Source: Kerstersia sp052103615 (GTDB lineage: Bacteria > Pseudomonadota > Gammaproteobacteria > Burkholderiales > Burkholderiaceae_B). Taken from it: 64,000 nucleotides of DNA. The DNA lies in NCBI RefSeq assembly GCF_052103615.1, contig NZ_JBQEKA010000002.1, positions 1 to 64,000 on the forward strand. The letters are read 5' to 3'. Within the stretch, counting starts at the first letter, position 1, and each line of letters starts with the position of its first letter. The notes below the pieces were generated by a model, which did not search any database, was not told the origin of the DNA, and saw nothing but the letters and a program-made list of their open reading frames with translations. A program made the position numbers and the translations under genes. Shown piece by piece: positions 24,982 to 34,540 of this stretch.

Positions 24982-25013
24982 AAAAAAACCGCCCTTCGGG
25001 GCGGTTTTTTTTT
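24982..25013 (+). terminator. Rho-independent terminator of the porin gene
   Basis: AAAAAAACCGCCC / GGGCGGTTTTTTTTT hairpin with a TTCG-type loop and long T-run, about 80 bases after the porin stop. Confidence 0.95.
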
Positions 25014-25190
25014 CGTCATTTTTCTATAGATTTGTCTTTTGCTGGGATTTCATCCGGGCTCAGTGGCGTGAATTTCCGGGGAAATGTTGCGCTGCACTGG
25101 GGAAACATTGTGTGTAATTGAAAATGGTTCGCTTTAACCAGATATGCGCGGTGATAGGGGTTTAAAGGGCGCTGTAAGGCGCTCGAATGC

Positions 25191-25196
25191 TACAAT
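25191..25196 (+). promoter_or_regulatory. Candidate -10 box of nuo operon
   Basis: TACAAT lies 30 bases upstream of nuoA in the non-coding stretch between the porin terminator and nuoA (24905-25225). The -35 region is poor (no clear TTGACA at 16-18 bases), so the call is tentative. Nothing else is recognised in that gap. Confidence 0.35.
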
Positions 25197-25225
25197 AGGA
25201 AAGTTTGCATATAGGCGGGTCGGTT

Positions 25226-25585
25226 ATGAATCTGCAACAATATTTTCCCGTGCTGCTCTTCATTTTGGTGGCAACCGGTATTGGTTTCGCACTGATCGGA
25301 GCGGGTTCCCTTTTAGGGCCTCGGCGCCCTGATGCGGAGAAGCTGTCACCGTATGAGTGCGGCTTTGAAACGTTCGATGACGCGCGTATGCGGTTTGATA
25401 TCCGCTACTACCTCGTTGCCATTCTTTTCATCCTCTTTGACCTTGAAATCGCGTTCCTGTTCCCGTGGGCGATGGCTCAAGGCGCAGTGGGGATGGTTGG
25501 CTTCTGGACGGTCATGGTCTTCCTGGCGGTGCTCACCGTCGGTTTTATCTACGAATGGAAAAAGGGAGCGCTGGACTGGGAGTAA
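25226..25585 (+). CDS. nuoA: NADH-quinone oxidoreductase subunit A
   Basis: A 119-residue membrane subunit of respiratory complex I, starting MNLQQYFPVLLF at ATG 25226 (an earlier in-frame start at 25205 is less likely). Three membrane helices are visible, with the conserved loop 'KLSPYECGFETFDDARMRFDIRYYL' whose Cys lies near the quinone pocket. It is the first of thirteen nuo genes in the order A-N; nuoC and nuoD are separate genes, as in most betaproteobacteria. Confidence 0.97.
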   Translation: MNLQQYFPVLLFILVATGIGFALIGAGSLLGPRRPDAEKLSPYECGFETFDDARMRFDIRYYLVAILFILFDLEIAFLFPWAMAQGAVGMVGFWTVMVFLAVLTVGFIYEWKKGALDWE

Positions 25586-25615
25586 TCCTGGAATGGCTTT
25601 CCTGACGAGGCAATC

Positions 25616-26092
25616 ATGGCGATAGACGGCATACTCAAGCAGGGTTTTATTACGACCAGCGCCGATAAGGTCCTGAACTGGGCCAAGACGGGGTCCATGT
25701 GGCCCATGACTTTCGGTCTGGCCTGTTGTGCGGTCGAGATGATGCACGCCGGCGCGGCGCGCTACGATCTCGACCAATTCGGCATTATCTTCCGCCCCAG
25801 CCCGCGCCAGTCCGATCTGATGATCGTGGCCGGCACGTTGTGCAACAAAATGGCGCCGGCGCTGCGCAAGGTTTATGACCAGATGCCGGAACCGCGCTGG
25901 GTGCTCTCCATGGGCTCCTGTGCCAATGGCGGCGGTTATTACCAGTATTCGTACTCGGTGGTGCGTGGCTGTGACCGCATCGTACCGGTTGATATCTATG
26001 TGCCGGGCTGTCCGCCGACTGCGGAAGCGCTGGTCTATGGCCTGCTGCAGATGCAGGGCAAGATCCGCCGCACCAACACGATTGCGCGCTGA
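25616..26092 (+). CDS. nuoB: NADH-quinone oxidoreductase subunit B
   Basis: The 158-residue PSST-type subunit carries the ligands of Fe-S cluster N2, the last electron carrier before quinone: the tandem Cys pair in 'FGLACCAVEMM', Cys in 'SMGSCANGGGYY' and Cys in 'YVPGCPPTAEAL'. It sits in the connecting module between the peripheral arm and the membrane. It is 30 bases downstream of nuoA. Length and motifs are standard. Confidence 0.98.
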   Translation: MAIDGILKQGFITTSADKVLNWAKTGSMWPMTFGLACCAVEMMHAGAARYDLDQFGIIFRPSPRQSDLMIVAGTLCNKMAPALRKVYDQMPEPRWVLSMGSCANGGGYYQYSYSVVRGCDRIVPVDIYVPGCPPTAEALVYGLLQMQGKIRRTNTIAR

Positions 26093-26133
26093 GTCATGGC
26101 GCAACGCAAGACTGACATCCAGGATTGAATGAC

Positions 26134-26748
26134 ATGACCAGGCTGGAAACCCTGAAACAAAATCTGCTCCAGACGTTTGGCGAAGATGCCGCGCTGACTG
26201 AAGCGCTGGGCGAGCTGACGCTGGAACTTCCCGCAACGCAATGGACAGCCGGCTGTGCGCGGCTGCGCGACGAAACGTCGCTGCGTTTCGATACCTGCAT
26301 CGACCTGACCGGTGTCGATTACCTGACCTACGGCGTGGGCAAGGTGGGCGAGCCTTCCGGCCAGTCCTTCCCGGCACGCTTCGCGGTGGTGATCCATCTG
26401 CTGTCGGTCACGCATAACTGGCGTTTGCGTGTGCGTGCATGGCTGGAATCGGACGAGTTCCCGGTGGTCGATTCCCTGATGGATGTCTGGCCCGCGGTCG
26501 GTTGGTCGGAGCGGGAAGCCTTCGATATGTATGGCATCGTTTTCGAAGGCCACAACGACCTGCGCCGCATCCTGACCGACTACGGTTTCATCGGCCACCC
26601 GTTCCGCAAGGATTTTCCGCTGTCCGGTCACGTTGAAATGCGTTACGACGAAGCCGAAAAGCGCGTGGTCTATCAGCCTGTCACGATCGAGCCGCGTGAA
26701 ATCACGCCGCGCATCATTCGTGAAGATGCATACGGAATGGGGCGGTAA
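26134..26748 (+). CDS. nuoC: NADH-quinone oxidoreductase subunit C
   Basis: A 204-residue 30-kDa-type subunit. ATG 26134 (MTRLETLKQ) is preferred over the in-frame TTG at 26125, because AGGA at 26121-26124 is placed for the ATG. The family signature is 'ERE AFDMYGIVFEGHNDLRRIL' (spaced here) followed by 'HPFRKDFPLSGHVEMRYDE'. It packs against NuoD in the connecting module and holds no cofactor. nuoD follows after 2 bases. Confidence 0.97.
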   Translation: MTRLETLKQNLLQTFGEDAALTEALGELTLELPATQWTAGCARLRDETSLRFDTCIDLTGVDYLTYGVGKVGEPSGQSFPARFAVVIHLLSVTHNWRLRVRAWLESDEFPVVDSLMDVWPAVGWSEREAFDMYGIVFEGHNDLRRILTDYGFIGHPFRKDFPLSGHVEMRYDEAEKRVVYQPVTIEPREITPRIIREDAYGMGR

Positions 26749-26750
26749 GC

Positions 26751-28007
26751 ATGTCCGAAATCAAGAATTACACTCTGAACTTTGGCCCGCAGCACCCGGC
26801 TGCACACGGTGTGTTGCGTCTGGTTCTGGAACTGGATGGCGAAGTCATCCAGCGCGCCGATCCGCACATCGGCCTGCTGCACCGCGGCACGGAAAAGCTG
26901 GCGGAATACAAGACCTATCTCCAGGCACTGCCTTACATGGACCGCCTGGATTACGTGTCGATGATGTGCAATGAGCATGCATATTGCATGGCCATTGAAC
27001 GCATGCTGGGTATCGAGCCGCCGCTGCGCGCCCAATACATCCGCGTGATGTTCGACGAAATTACGCGCATCCTGAATCACTTGATGTCGGTCGGGACGCA
27101 CGCGCTGGACGTGGGCGCCATGGCCGTCATGCTGTACGCCTTCCGTGAGCGTGAAGATCTGATGGACTGCTACGAAGCGGTCTCGGGCGCACGCATGCAC
27201 GCGGCCTACTATCGTCCCGGCGGCGTGTATCGCGACCTGCCGGACAGCATGCCGCTGAACGAAGGCACCAGCAAATACCGCACTGAAAAGGAACTCCGCG
27301 CGCTCAACGAGACGCGTGAAGGTTCCTTGCTGGATTTCATCGAGGCCTTCACCAACCGCTTCCCCGCCTGTGTGGACGAGTACGAAGCGCTGCTGACCGA
27401 TAACCGTATCTGGAAGCAGCGTCTGGTCGGTATCGGCGTGGTCGATCCGGATCGTGCCAAGGCGCTGGGTTTCACCGGCCCGATGCTGCGCGGCTCTGGT
27501 GTGGTTTGGGACTTGCGCAAGTTCCAGCCGTACGAAGTCTATGACTTGATGGATTTTGATATTCCCGTGGGCGTGAACGGCGACTGCTATGACCGCTATC
27601 TGGTGCGCGTCAATGAAATGCGCCAGAGCAACCGCATCATCCAGCAGTGTATTGAGTGGCTGCGCAACAACCCCGGTCCCGTCATGGTGGACAACCACAA
27701 GGTTGCCCCGCCCAAGCGTACCGGCATGAAGAGCAGCATGGAAGAGCTGATTCACCACTTCAAGCTCTTCTCGGAAGGTTTCCATGTCCCGCCGGGTGAA
27801 GTCTATGCAGCGGTGGAGCACCCCAAGGGCGAGTTTGGCGTGCATGTGGTTTCCGACGGGGCTAACAAGCCTTACCGCCTGAAGATCCGCGCGCCCGGAT
27901 TCACGCACTTGCAGGCGCTGGACGAGATGTCGCGCGGCCATATGCTGGCCGATGCCGTAACCATCATCGGTACGCAGGACATCGTGTTCGGGGAAATCGA
28001 CCGCTGA
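26751..28007 (+). CDS. nuoD: NADH-quinone oxidoreductase subunit D
   Basis: The 418-residue 49-kDa subunit is related to the large subunit of [NiFe] hydrogenases and lines the quinone-binding cavity with NuoB. It starts 'NYTLNFGPQHPAAHGVLRLV' with the conserved His pair and continues 'HIGLLHRGTEKLAEYK' and 'DYVSMMCNEHAYCMAIE'. It ends 'ADAVTIIGTQDIVFGEIDR', the invariant C-terminus. The gene is nearly contiguous with nuoC. No oddities. Confidence 0.98.
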   Translation: MSEIKNYTLNFGPQHPAAHGVLRLVLELDGEVIQRADPHIGLLHRGTEKLAEYKTYLQALPYMDRLDYVSMMCNEHAYCMAIERMLGIEPPLRAQYIRVMFDEITRILNHLMSVGTHALDVGAMAVMLYAFREREDLMDCYEAVSGARMHAAYYRPGGVYRDLPDSMPLNEGTSKYRTEKELRALNETREGSLLDFIEAFTNRFPACVDEYEALLTDNRIWKQRLVGIGVVDPDRAKALGFTGPMLRGSGVVWDLRKFQPYEVYDLMDFDIPVGVNGDCYDRYLVRVNEMRQSNRIIQQCIEWLRNNPGPVMVDNHKVAPPKRTGMKSSMEELIHHFKLFSEGFHVPPGEVYAAVEHPKGEFGVHVVSDGANKPYRLKIRAPGFTHLQALDEMSRGHMLADAVTIIGTQDIVFGEIDR

Positions 28008-28047
28008 GCGGCCGGTTTTCTCCCTTTACATACACGGATTCAAAATT

Positions 28048-28557
28048 ATGCTGCTTTCCGAACAGGCATATCAGAAGATCGACAGGGAACTGGCCAAGTA
28101 CCCTGGCGACCAGAGACAGTCTGCCATTATGGCAGCCCTGGGCATTGCGCAGGTGGAGAAGGGCTGGATATCGGCCGAGGTCATCGAAGACGTTGCCGGC
28201 TATATCGGCGTGCCTCCCATCGCAGTCCAGGAAGTTGCCACCTTCTACAACATGTTCGACGTGCGTCCGGTGGGGCGCATCAAGGTCACGGTTTGCACCA
28301 ACCTGCCCTGTGCCTTGCGCGGCGGCGAGCAGGCTGCCGAGGTTGTGCAGCGCAAGCTGGGCGTCAGCCTGGGTGAAACCACGCCGGATGGCATGTTCAC
28401 GGTGGTTGAAGGTGAGTGCATGGGCGCCTGTGGTGATGCGCCCGTCCTGCTGGTCAACAACCGGCACATGTGCGTGCGCATGTCCGAAGAACGCCTGGAT
28501 GCCATGCTGGACAGCCTCAAGGTGGAAGCAGCCAAACTGCAAGGAGAATCGGCATGA
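28048..28557 (+). CDS. nuoE: NADH-quinone oxidoreductase subunit E
   Basis: The 169-residue 24-kDa subunit has a thioredoxin-like domain binding the [2Fe-2S] cluster N1a through four Cys: 'VCTNLPCALRGG' (two) and 'EGECMGACGDAPV' (two). It is part of the NADH dehydrogenase module with NuoF and NuoG. Its stop codon overlaps the nuoF start (ATGA), implying coupled synthesis of the two partners. Confidence 0.97.
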   Translation: MLLSEQAYQKIDRELAKYPGDQRQSAIMAALGIAQVEKGWISAEVIEDVAGYIGVPPIAVQEVATFYNMFDVRPVGRIKVTVCTNLPCALRGGEQAAEVVQRKLGVSLGETTPDGMFTVVEGECMGACGDAPVLLVNNRHMCVRMSEERLDAMLDSLKVEAAKLQGESA

Positions 28558-29942
28558 CGACGATGCTCGAAAACCCGCTGGCAGCGCTGGATCTCAGCAA
28601 GTTCTCGCAGGGCCTGACGCCCGATCCGCTGAACGATCTGAGCCAGTCCATGTGCTTTCATGACCGCCATATCGAACCGCAGATCCTGGCAGGTATCGAC
28701 GGCAGCAACTGGCATCTGGAAGATTACGTCAAACGCGGCGGCTATGAGGCGCTGCGCAAGGTGCTAACTGCCGGCATGAAGCCGGAAGATGTGATTGCCG
28801 AAGTCAAGGCATCCGGCCTGCGTGGCCGTGGCGGCGCGGGTTTCCCCACCGGCCTGAAGTGGAGCTTCATGCCGCGCACCTTCCCGGGCCAGAAATATCT
28901 GGTCTGTAACTCTGATGAAGGCGAGCCTGGCACGTTCAAGGATCGCGATATCCTGCGCTTCAACCCGCATGTGGTGATCGAAGGCATGGCCATCGCTGCT
29001 TATGCCATGGGCATCAGCGAAGGCTATAACTACATCCACGGCGAAATCTTCGAAGTGTATGAACGCTTCGAAGCCGCGCTGGAAGAGGCTCGCAAGGCGG
29101 GCTTCCTGGGCGACAACATCCTGGGGTCCGGTTTCAACTTCCAGTTGAATGCATTCCACGGCTATGGCGCCTATATCTGCGGCGAAGAAACCGCGCTGCT
29201 GGAATCGCTGGAAGGCAAAAAAGGCCAGCCGCGCTTCAAGCCGCCTTTCCCGGCAAGCTTCGGCCTGTATGGCAAGCCCACGACCATCAACAACACCGAG
29301 ACGTTCGCGGCGGTGCCCTGGATCATCCGCCATGGCGGCCAGGCCTACCTGGAAGTGGGCAAGCCCAATAACGGCGGCACCAAGATCTACTCCATCTCGG
29401 GTGACATCGAACGTCCCGGCTGTTACGAAATTCCGATGGGCACGCCGTTCAGCAAACTGCTGGAACTGGCCGGCGGTGTCAGCGGCGGTCGCAAGCTGAA
29501 GGCCGTCATTCCCGGCGGTTCGAGTGCACCTGTGCTGCCGGCCGACATCATGATGGAATGCACCATGGACTATGACAGCATTTCCAAGGCCGGCTCCATG
29601 CTGGGCTCGGGCGCTGTCATCGTCATGGACGAGCGCCGCTGCATGGTGAAGTCGCTGCTGCGCCTGTCGTACTTCTACCATGAAGAAAGTTGCGGCCAAT
29701 GCACGCCCTGCCGCGAAGGCACGGGCTGGCTGTACCGGATCGTCAAGCGTATCTATAACGGCGAGGGCCGTCCCGAGGATCTGGAACTGCTCGATAGCGT
29801 GGCAGGCAACATCATGGGCCGCACCATCTGCGCCCTGGGTGACGCCGCAGCCATGCCGGTGCGTGCTTTCCTGAAGCACTACCGGCACGAGTTCATGCAC
29901 TACATCGAGCACAAGCGGGGCGTCGTTGCCCCGTATCTGTGA
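28554..29942 (+). CDS. nuoF: NADH-quinone oxidoreductase subunit F
   Basis: The 462-residue 51-kDa subunit oxidises NADH. It has the NADH/FMN glycine-rich loop 'GLRGRGGAGFPTGLKWSF', the FMN-binding 'NSDEGEPGTFKDRD' and 'GAYICGEETALLESLEG', and the Cys motif ESCGQCTPCREGTGW for the [4Fe-4S] cluster N3, with a fourth Cys in 'GRTICALGDAAAMP'. ATG 28554 lies in the nuoE stop overlap with AAGGAGAA upstream. Confidence 0.98.
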   Translation: MTTMLENPLAALDLSKFSQGLTPDPLNDLSQSMCFHDRHIEPQILAGIDGSNWHLEDYVKRGGYEALRKVLTAGMKPEDVIAEVKASGLRGRGGAGFPTGLKWSFMPRTFPGQKYLVCNSDEGEPGTFKDRDILRFNPHVVIEGMAIAAYAMGISEGYNYIHGEIFEVYERFEAALEEARKAGFLGDNILGSGFNFQLNAFHGYGAYICGEETALLESLEGKKGQPRFKPPFPASFGLYGKPTTINNTETFAAVPWIIRHGGQAYLEVGKPNNGGTKIYSISGDIERPGCYEIPMGTPFSKLLELAGGVSGGRKLKAVIPGGSSAPVLPADIMMECTMDYDSISKAGSMLGSGAVIVMDERRCMVKSLLRLSYFYHEESCGQCTPCREGTGWLYRIVKRIYNGEGRPEDLELLDSVAGNIMGRTICALGDAAAMPVRAFLKHYRHEFMHYIEHKRGVVAPYL

Positions 29943-29957
29943 GACAGAGGATTCAAA

Positions 29958-32291
29958 ATGGTTGAATTAACCATAGACGGCCGGATCGTCGAGGTGCCGG
30001 AAGGCAGCATGGTGATGCACGCTGCCCACAAGCTGGGCGTGTACGTCCCGCATTTCTGCTATCACAAGAAACTGTCCATCGCGGCCAACTGCCGCATGTG
30101 TCTGGTCGAAGTGGAGAAGGCGCCCAAGGCCCTGCCGGCCTGCGCGACGCCTGCGACCAATGGCATGGTGGTGCATACCAGTTCGGAACGCGCTGTTGCC
30201 GCTCAGAAGAGCGTGATGGAGTTCCTGCTGATCAATCACCCGCTGGATTGCCCGATCTGCGACCAGGGTGGCGAATGCCAGTTGCAGGATCTGGCCGTGG
30301 GCTACGGCGGTTCGTCTTCGCGCTACAACGAAGAAAAGCGCGTGGTGTTCCACAAGGATCTTGGCCCGCTGGTGTCGGCCGAGGAAATGAGCCGCTGCAT
30401 CCATTGCACCCGTTGTGTCCGTTTCGGCCAGGAAATTGCCGGCGTGATGGAACTGGGCATGATCAAGCGCGGTGAACACGCCGAAATCACCACCTTTGTG
30501 GGCCGTTCGATCGAGTCCGAGCTGTCGGGCAATATGATCGACCTCTGTCCTGTCGGCGCGTTGACCTCCAAGCCGTTCCGCTACCAGGCCCGCACCTGGG
30601 AACTGGCCCGCCGCCGTGCTGTTAGCCCGCACGACAGCGTGGGCGCCAATCTGGTGGTGCAGGTCAAGGATAACCAGGTGTTGCGCGTCGTGCCGTTCGA
30701 AAACGATGCCGTCAACGAATGCTGGATCAGCGACCGCGACCGTTTCTCCTACGAAGGCCTGAATACCGACGACCGTCTGACGGTGCCGATGCTCAAGAGC
30801 TGTGATGGCCGCTGGCGCGAGATTTCCTGGGCCGAAGCCCTGGAAGCGGTGGCCGAAGGTCTGGGCCGTGTGCGCGAAAGCCATGGCGGCAACGAGATTG
30901 GCTTCCTGGCATCGGATAACGCGACGGTTGAGGAATACGCCTTGCTGGCCCGCCTGGGCCGCGCGCTGGGTTCCGAGAATATCGACTTCCGCCTGCGTCA
31001 GACCGACGCAGGCCTGGATGCCGCCCTGGAAGGGACGCCCTGGCTGGGGATGCCGATTACCGATCTGGACAACCGCGATGTGGTCCTGGTGGTCGGTTCC
31101 TTCCTGCGTAAGGACCATCCCTTGTTCACCCAGCGCCTGCGCCAAGCGGCCAAGCGCGGCACCAAGGTCATTCTGGTTGACAGCGCGGCAGACGATCCTC
31201 TGCTGCCGGTGGCAGCGCGCATCACCGTGGCGCCGTCCGAGCTGCCGCGCGCACTGGCGGAAATCGCTGTGGCGCTGGCTGCTGCCAAGGAAGCTGCCGT
31301 GCCGGCCGCTTTTGCAGGCGTGCAGGCGGGCGAGCAGGCCCAGGCCATCGCTGCGCTGCTGGCTGGCTCGCAACAGGGCGCCGTATTGCTGGGCAACCTG
31401 GCTGTGAATTCCCCGGACGCCACCGTGCTGGCGGCCAATGCGCAATGGATTGCCGACAGCACCGGTGCCACGCTGGGTCATTTGACCGCTGGCGGCAATA
31501 CGGTGGGCGGCTATCTGGCTGGCGCCGTGCCGGGTGCTGGCGGCAAGAATGCTGCTGCCATGCTGGCCGAAGCCATGCGTGCTTATGTGGTGCTGCATGC
31601 CGAACCGCAACTGGATACGGATAACGCGCCGCAGGCGCTGGCCGCGCTGCGCGGCTCCCAGTTCACTGTCGCGCTGACGTCCTATCGCAGCGCCGCTGAA
31701 AGCTGGGCCGACATCATGCTGCCGATCGCTCCGTTCACGGAAACGTCCGGCACTTACGTCAATGCCGCGGGCCTGGCGCAAAGCTTCAAGGGCACGACCG
31801 CGCCGGTGGGCCAAACCCGCCCGGCCTGGAAGGTGCTGCGCGTGCTGGGCAATGTGCTCAAGCTCGCAGGCTTCGATGATGAAACCTCCGAGTCCGTGCG
31901 TGATACGGCGCTGGCTGGCGACATTCCCGCCCGCCTGTCCAACCGTGTCAAGGCCGAACCTGGCCTGCCCGCGGCGCGTGCTGCAGGCACCCTGGAGCGT
32001 CTGGCTGATCTGCCTATCTTCCGTACCGACGCCATCGTGCGCCGCGCGGAATCGCTGCAGGAAGCGTCGGCTTCACGCGCGCCCAAGGCGCGCATGAATG
32101 CGCAGACGCTGGCGCAGCTGGGCCTGGAAGAGGGCGCCAAGGTTCGTGTGCGCTCGGCTCAGGGCGAAGCGGAGCTGACGGCTGTGCGTGATGACAAGGT
32201 GGCTGATGGCGCCGTGCGCGTCGCTGCCGGTTTTGAACAGACCGCAGCGCTGGGCAGCGCTTTCGGTGCAATTTCGGTGGAGCGTGTCTGA
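29958..32291 (+). CDS. nuoG: NADH-quinone oxidoreductase subunit G
   Basis: The 777-residue 75-kDa subunit carries the Fe-S chain of the peripheral arm. The N-terminal ferredoxin domain (about 1-80) shows 'YVPHFCYHKKLSIAANCRMC' for a [2Fe-2S] cluster. The next domain has 'HPLDCPICDQGGECQLQD' and 'MSRCIHCTRCVRFGQEIAG', and the Cys ligand in 'NMIDLCPVGALTSKP'. From about residue 220 it is a molybdopterin-oxidoreductase-like domain without Mo cofactor, as in other complex I proteins. The C-terminal third is Ala-rich and less conserved. nuoH follows after 1 base. Confidence 0.97.
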   Translation: MVELTIDGRIVEVPEGSMVMHAAHKLGVYVPHFCYHKKLSIAANCRMCLVEVEKAPKALPACATPATNGMVVHTSSERAVAAQKSVMEFLLINHPLDCPICDQGGECQLQDLAVGYGGSSSRYNEEKRVVFHKDLGPLVSAEEMSRCIHCTRCVRFGQEIAGVMELGMIKRGEHAEITTFVGRSIESELSGNMIDLCPVGALTSKPFRYQARTWELARRRAVSPHDSVGANLVVQVKDNQVLRVVPFENDAVNECWISDRDRFSYEGLNTDDRLTVPMLKSCDGRWREISWAEALEAVAEGLGRVRESHGGNEIGFLASDNATVEEYALLARLGRALGSENIDFRLRQTDAGLDAALEGTPWLGMPITDLDNRDVVLVVGSFLRKDHPLFTQRLRQAAKRGTKVILVDSAADDPLLPVAARITVAPSELPRALAEIAVALAAAKEAAVPAAFAGVQAGEQAQAIAALLAGSQQGAVLLGNLAVNSPDATVLAANAQWIADSTGATLGHLTAGGNTVGGYLAGAVPGAGGKNAAAMLAEAMRAYVVLHAEPQLDTDNAPQALAALRGSQFTVALTSYRSAAESWADIMLPIAPFTETSGTYVNAAGLAQSFKGTTAPVGQTRPAWKVLRVLGNVLKLAGFDDETSESVRDTALAGDIPARLSNRVKAEPGLPAARAAGTLERLADLPIFRTDAIVRRAESLQEASASRAPKARMNAQTLAQLGLEEGAKVRVRSAQGEAELTAVRDDKVADGAVRVAAGFEQTAALGSAFGAISVERV

Positions 32292-32292
32292 C

Positions 32293-33366
32293 ATGAGCTG
32301 GCTCGATGTGATCAATAGCCACGGTGAGGCTCTGCTGGGCCCGACAGGCTGGCTGGTGGTGTGGACGCTGATCAAGATTATCGTGATCGCGCTGCCCATC
32401 ATTATCTGTGTGGCGTTCCTGACGTACTGGGAACGCAAAATGATTGGTTTCATGCACGTGCGCCGCGGCCCCAACCGCGTGGGCCCGCGCGGGCTGCTGC
32501 AGCCGTTCGCCGACGTGTTCAAGCTGTTGACCAAGGAAGTCGTTGTTCCCAGTCAGGCCAATAAGGTGCTGTTCATTATTGCGCCTGTCGTGGTCTTGAT
32601 GCCTGCCTTGGCAGCCTGGGCGGTGGTTCCGTTCGGCCCGGAAGTCGTGCTGGCCAACGTGAATGCCGGCTTGCTGTACGTGATGGCCATTACCTCCATG
32701 GGGGTCTATGGCGTGATCGTCGCAGGCTGGGCGTCCAACTCCAAGTACGCGTTGCTGGCTGCCATGCGCGCCTCGGCGCAGATGCTGTCCTACGAACTAG
32801 CCATCAGCTTTGTGTTGCTGGTGATCGTGCTGGTTTCCGGCAGCATGAACATGTCCGACATCGTGAATGTGCAATTGCGCGGCACCTTCGCCGACATGGG
32901 GCTGACCTTCCTGTCCTGGAACTGGCTGCCGTTGCTGCCGCTGTTCGTCATCTACGTCATTTGCATGGTGGCGGAAACCAACCGCCACCCCTTTGACGTG
33001 GTGGAAGGCGAGTCGGAAATCGTGGCTGGCCACATGGTCGAATACTCGGGCATGGCCTTCGCGCTGTTCTTCCTGGGCGAATACGCCAACATGATCTTCC
33101 TGTCGGCGATGGCGTCGATCATGTTCCTGGGCGGCTGGTCTGCGCCGCTGGACTTCGCTCCCTTCACCTGGGTGCCGGGCTGGCTCTGGCTGGCATTGAA
33201 AACTTTCGTTGTAGTGTCCCTTTTCATCTGGTTCCGCGCGTCGTTCCCGCGTTACCGCTATGACCACATCATGCGTCTGGGCTGGAAGATGTTGATCCCC
33301 CTGACCGGGGTGTGGCTGGTAGTGGTGGCGATCTGGATGCAGACCCCCTGGAATATCTGGAACTGA
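32293..33366 (+). CDS. nuoH: NADH-quinone oxidoreductase subunit H
   Basis: The 357-residue ND1 homologue anchors the peripheral arm and forms the membrane end of the quinone tunnel. It starts MSWLDVINSHGEALL at ATG 32293; the open frame extends upstream into nuoG but without an SD. Conserved loops are 'TYWERKMIGFMHVRRGPNRVGPRG' (broken here by no gaps), 'LLAAMRASAQMLSYEL' and 'AETNRHPFDVVEGESEIVAGH'. About eight membrane helices. Confidence 0.97.
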   Translation: MSWLDVINSHGEALLGPTGWLVVWTLIKIIVIALPIIICVAFLTYWERKMIGFMHVRRGPNRVGPRGLLQPFADVFKLLTKEVVVPSQANKVLFIIAPVVVLMPALAAWAVVPFGPEVVLANVNAGLLYVMAITSMGVYGVIVAGWASNSKYALLAAMRASAQMLSYELAISFVLLVIVLVSGSMNMSDIVNVQLRGTFADMGLTFLSWNWLPLLPLFVIYVICMVAETNRHPFDVVEGESEIVAGHMVEYSGMAFALFFLGEYANMIFLSAMASIMFLGGWSAPLDFAPFTWVPGWLWLALKTFVVVSLFIWFRASFPRYRYDHIMRLGWKMLIPLTGVWLVVVAIWMQTPWNIWN

Positions 33367-33388
33367 AGCGGACGAGCAGAGGCAAGAT

Positions 33389-33877
33389 ATGGAAGCGATC
33401 AAGGATTTTCTCGGCAGTCTGATGCTGTCTGAGCTGCTCAAGGGCATGCGCCTGACCGGCAGGTATTTTTTCCGGCGCAAGATTACGTTGCGCTACCCCT
33501 TTGAAAAGACGCCGGCCTCGCCGCGTTTCCGTGGCCTGCATGCCTTGCGCCGCTACCCCAATGGGGAAGAGCGCTGCATTGCCTGCAAGCTGTGCGAAGC
33601 GGTCTGTCCGGCCATGGCGATCACGATCGAATCGGGCGAACGCGATGACGGCACCCGCCGCACGACGCGTTACGACATCGACCTGACCAAATGCATTTTC
33701 TGTGGCTTCTGCGAAGAGAGCTGCCCGGTGGATTCCATCGTCGAAACGCACATCCATGAATACCATGGGGAAAAGCGCGGCGATCTGTACTTCACCAAGG
33801 ACATGCTGCTGGCCGTGGGCGACCGCTACGAAAATGAAATCGCCAAACGGCGCGCGGCCGACGCGCCCTATCGTTGA
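33389..33877 (+). CDS. nuoI: NADH-quinone oxidoreductase subunit I
   Basis: The 162-residue TYKY subunit binds clusters N6a and N6b through two classical ferredoxin motifs: CIACKLCEAVCP and CIFCGFCEESCP. An N-terminal amphipathic segment ('LMLSELLKGMRLTGRYFFRR') lies on the membrane. It passes electrons from NuoG to NuoB. Nothing unusual. Confidence 0.98.
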   Translation: MEAIKDFLGSLMLSELLKGMRLTGRYFFRRKITLRYPFEKTPASPRFRGLHALRRYPNGEERCIACKLCEAVCPAMAITIESGERDDGTRRTTRYDIDLTKCIFCGFCEESCPVDSIVETHIHEYHGEKRGDLYFTKDMLLAVGDRYENEIAKRRAADAPYR

Positions 33878-33895
33878 TATTGGGGTGGCTGGCTC

Positions 33896-34540
33896 ATGAT
33901 CTTCTCTACCATTCTTTTTTATATTGTCGCGGCCGTGCTGGTCATCGCGGCTGTGCGCGTGATTACCGCGGGCAGCCCGGTGACTGCGGTGCTGCACCTC
34001 ATCCTGGCGTTCTTCAATGCCGCCATGCTGTGGGTGCTGATCGGCGCTGAATTCCTCGGCCTGTTGCTGGTCGTGGTTTATGTCGGCGCTGTCATGGTGA
34101 TGTTCCTGTTTGTCGTCATGATGCTGGACATCAAGCTCGACATGCTGCGTGCCGGTGTGCGTCATTACATGGTCATCGGCGGTGTCGTCGGCCTGATCAT
34201 GGTGCTGGAAATGGCCTTCGTGCTCTGGGCAACCTGGGGCGGCGTCGGTGAACTGCCAGTGCAGCCGGGCGATTACAACAACACCCGCGCGCTGGGCGAG
34301 CTGATGTACACCAAGTATGTGTTTGGCGTGGAAGTGGGCGCCGTGCTGCTGCTGGTCGGCATGATCAGCGCCATTGCGCTGACGCTGCGCCGCCGCACCG
34401 ACGTGCGCTACAACGATCCGTCCAGCGCCGTGAAGGTCAAGGCCAAGGATCGCTTCCGTATCGTCAACGTCAAGCCCCAGCGCGATGTGGCGCCGGCGGC
34501 ACCGGCAGCCGATGCGGCCGGCGAAGGAGAAAAACAATGA
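33896..34540 (+). CDS. nuoJ: NADH-quinone oxidoreductase subunit J
   Basis: The 214-residue ND6 homologue has five membrane helices, including the pi-bulge helix region 'LLLVVVYVGAVMVMFLFVVMM' that rearranges during turnover in known complexes. A soluble C-terminal tail of about 45 residues ends Ala/Pro-rich (VAPAAPAADAAGEGEKQ). The stop overlaps nuoK (ATGA). Confidence 0.96.
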   Translation: MIFSTILFYIVAAVLVIAAVRVITAGSPVTAVLHLILAFFNAAMLWVLIGAEFLGLLLVVVYVGAVMVMFLFVVMMLDIKLDMLRAGVRHYMVIGGVVGLIMVLEMAFVLWATWGGVGELPVQPGDYNNTRALGELMYTKYVFGVEVGAVLLLVGMISAIALTLRRRTDVRYNDPSSAVKVKAKDRFRIVNVKPQRDVAPAAPAADAAGEGEKQ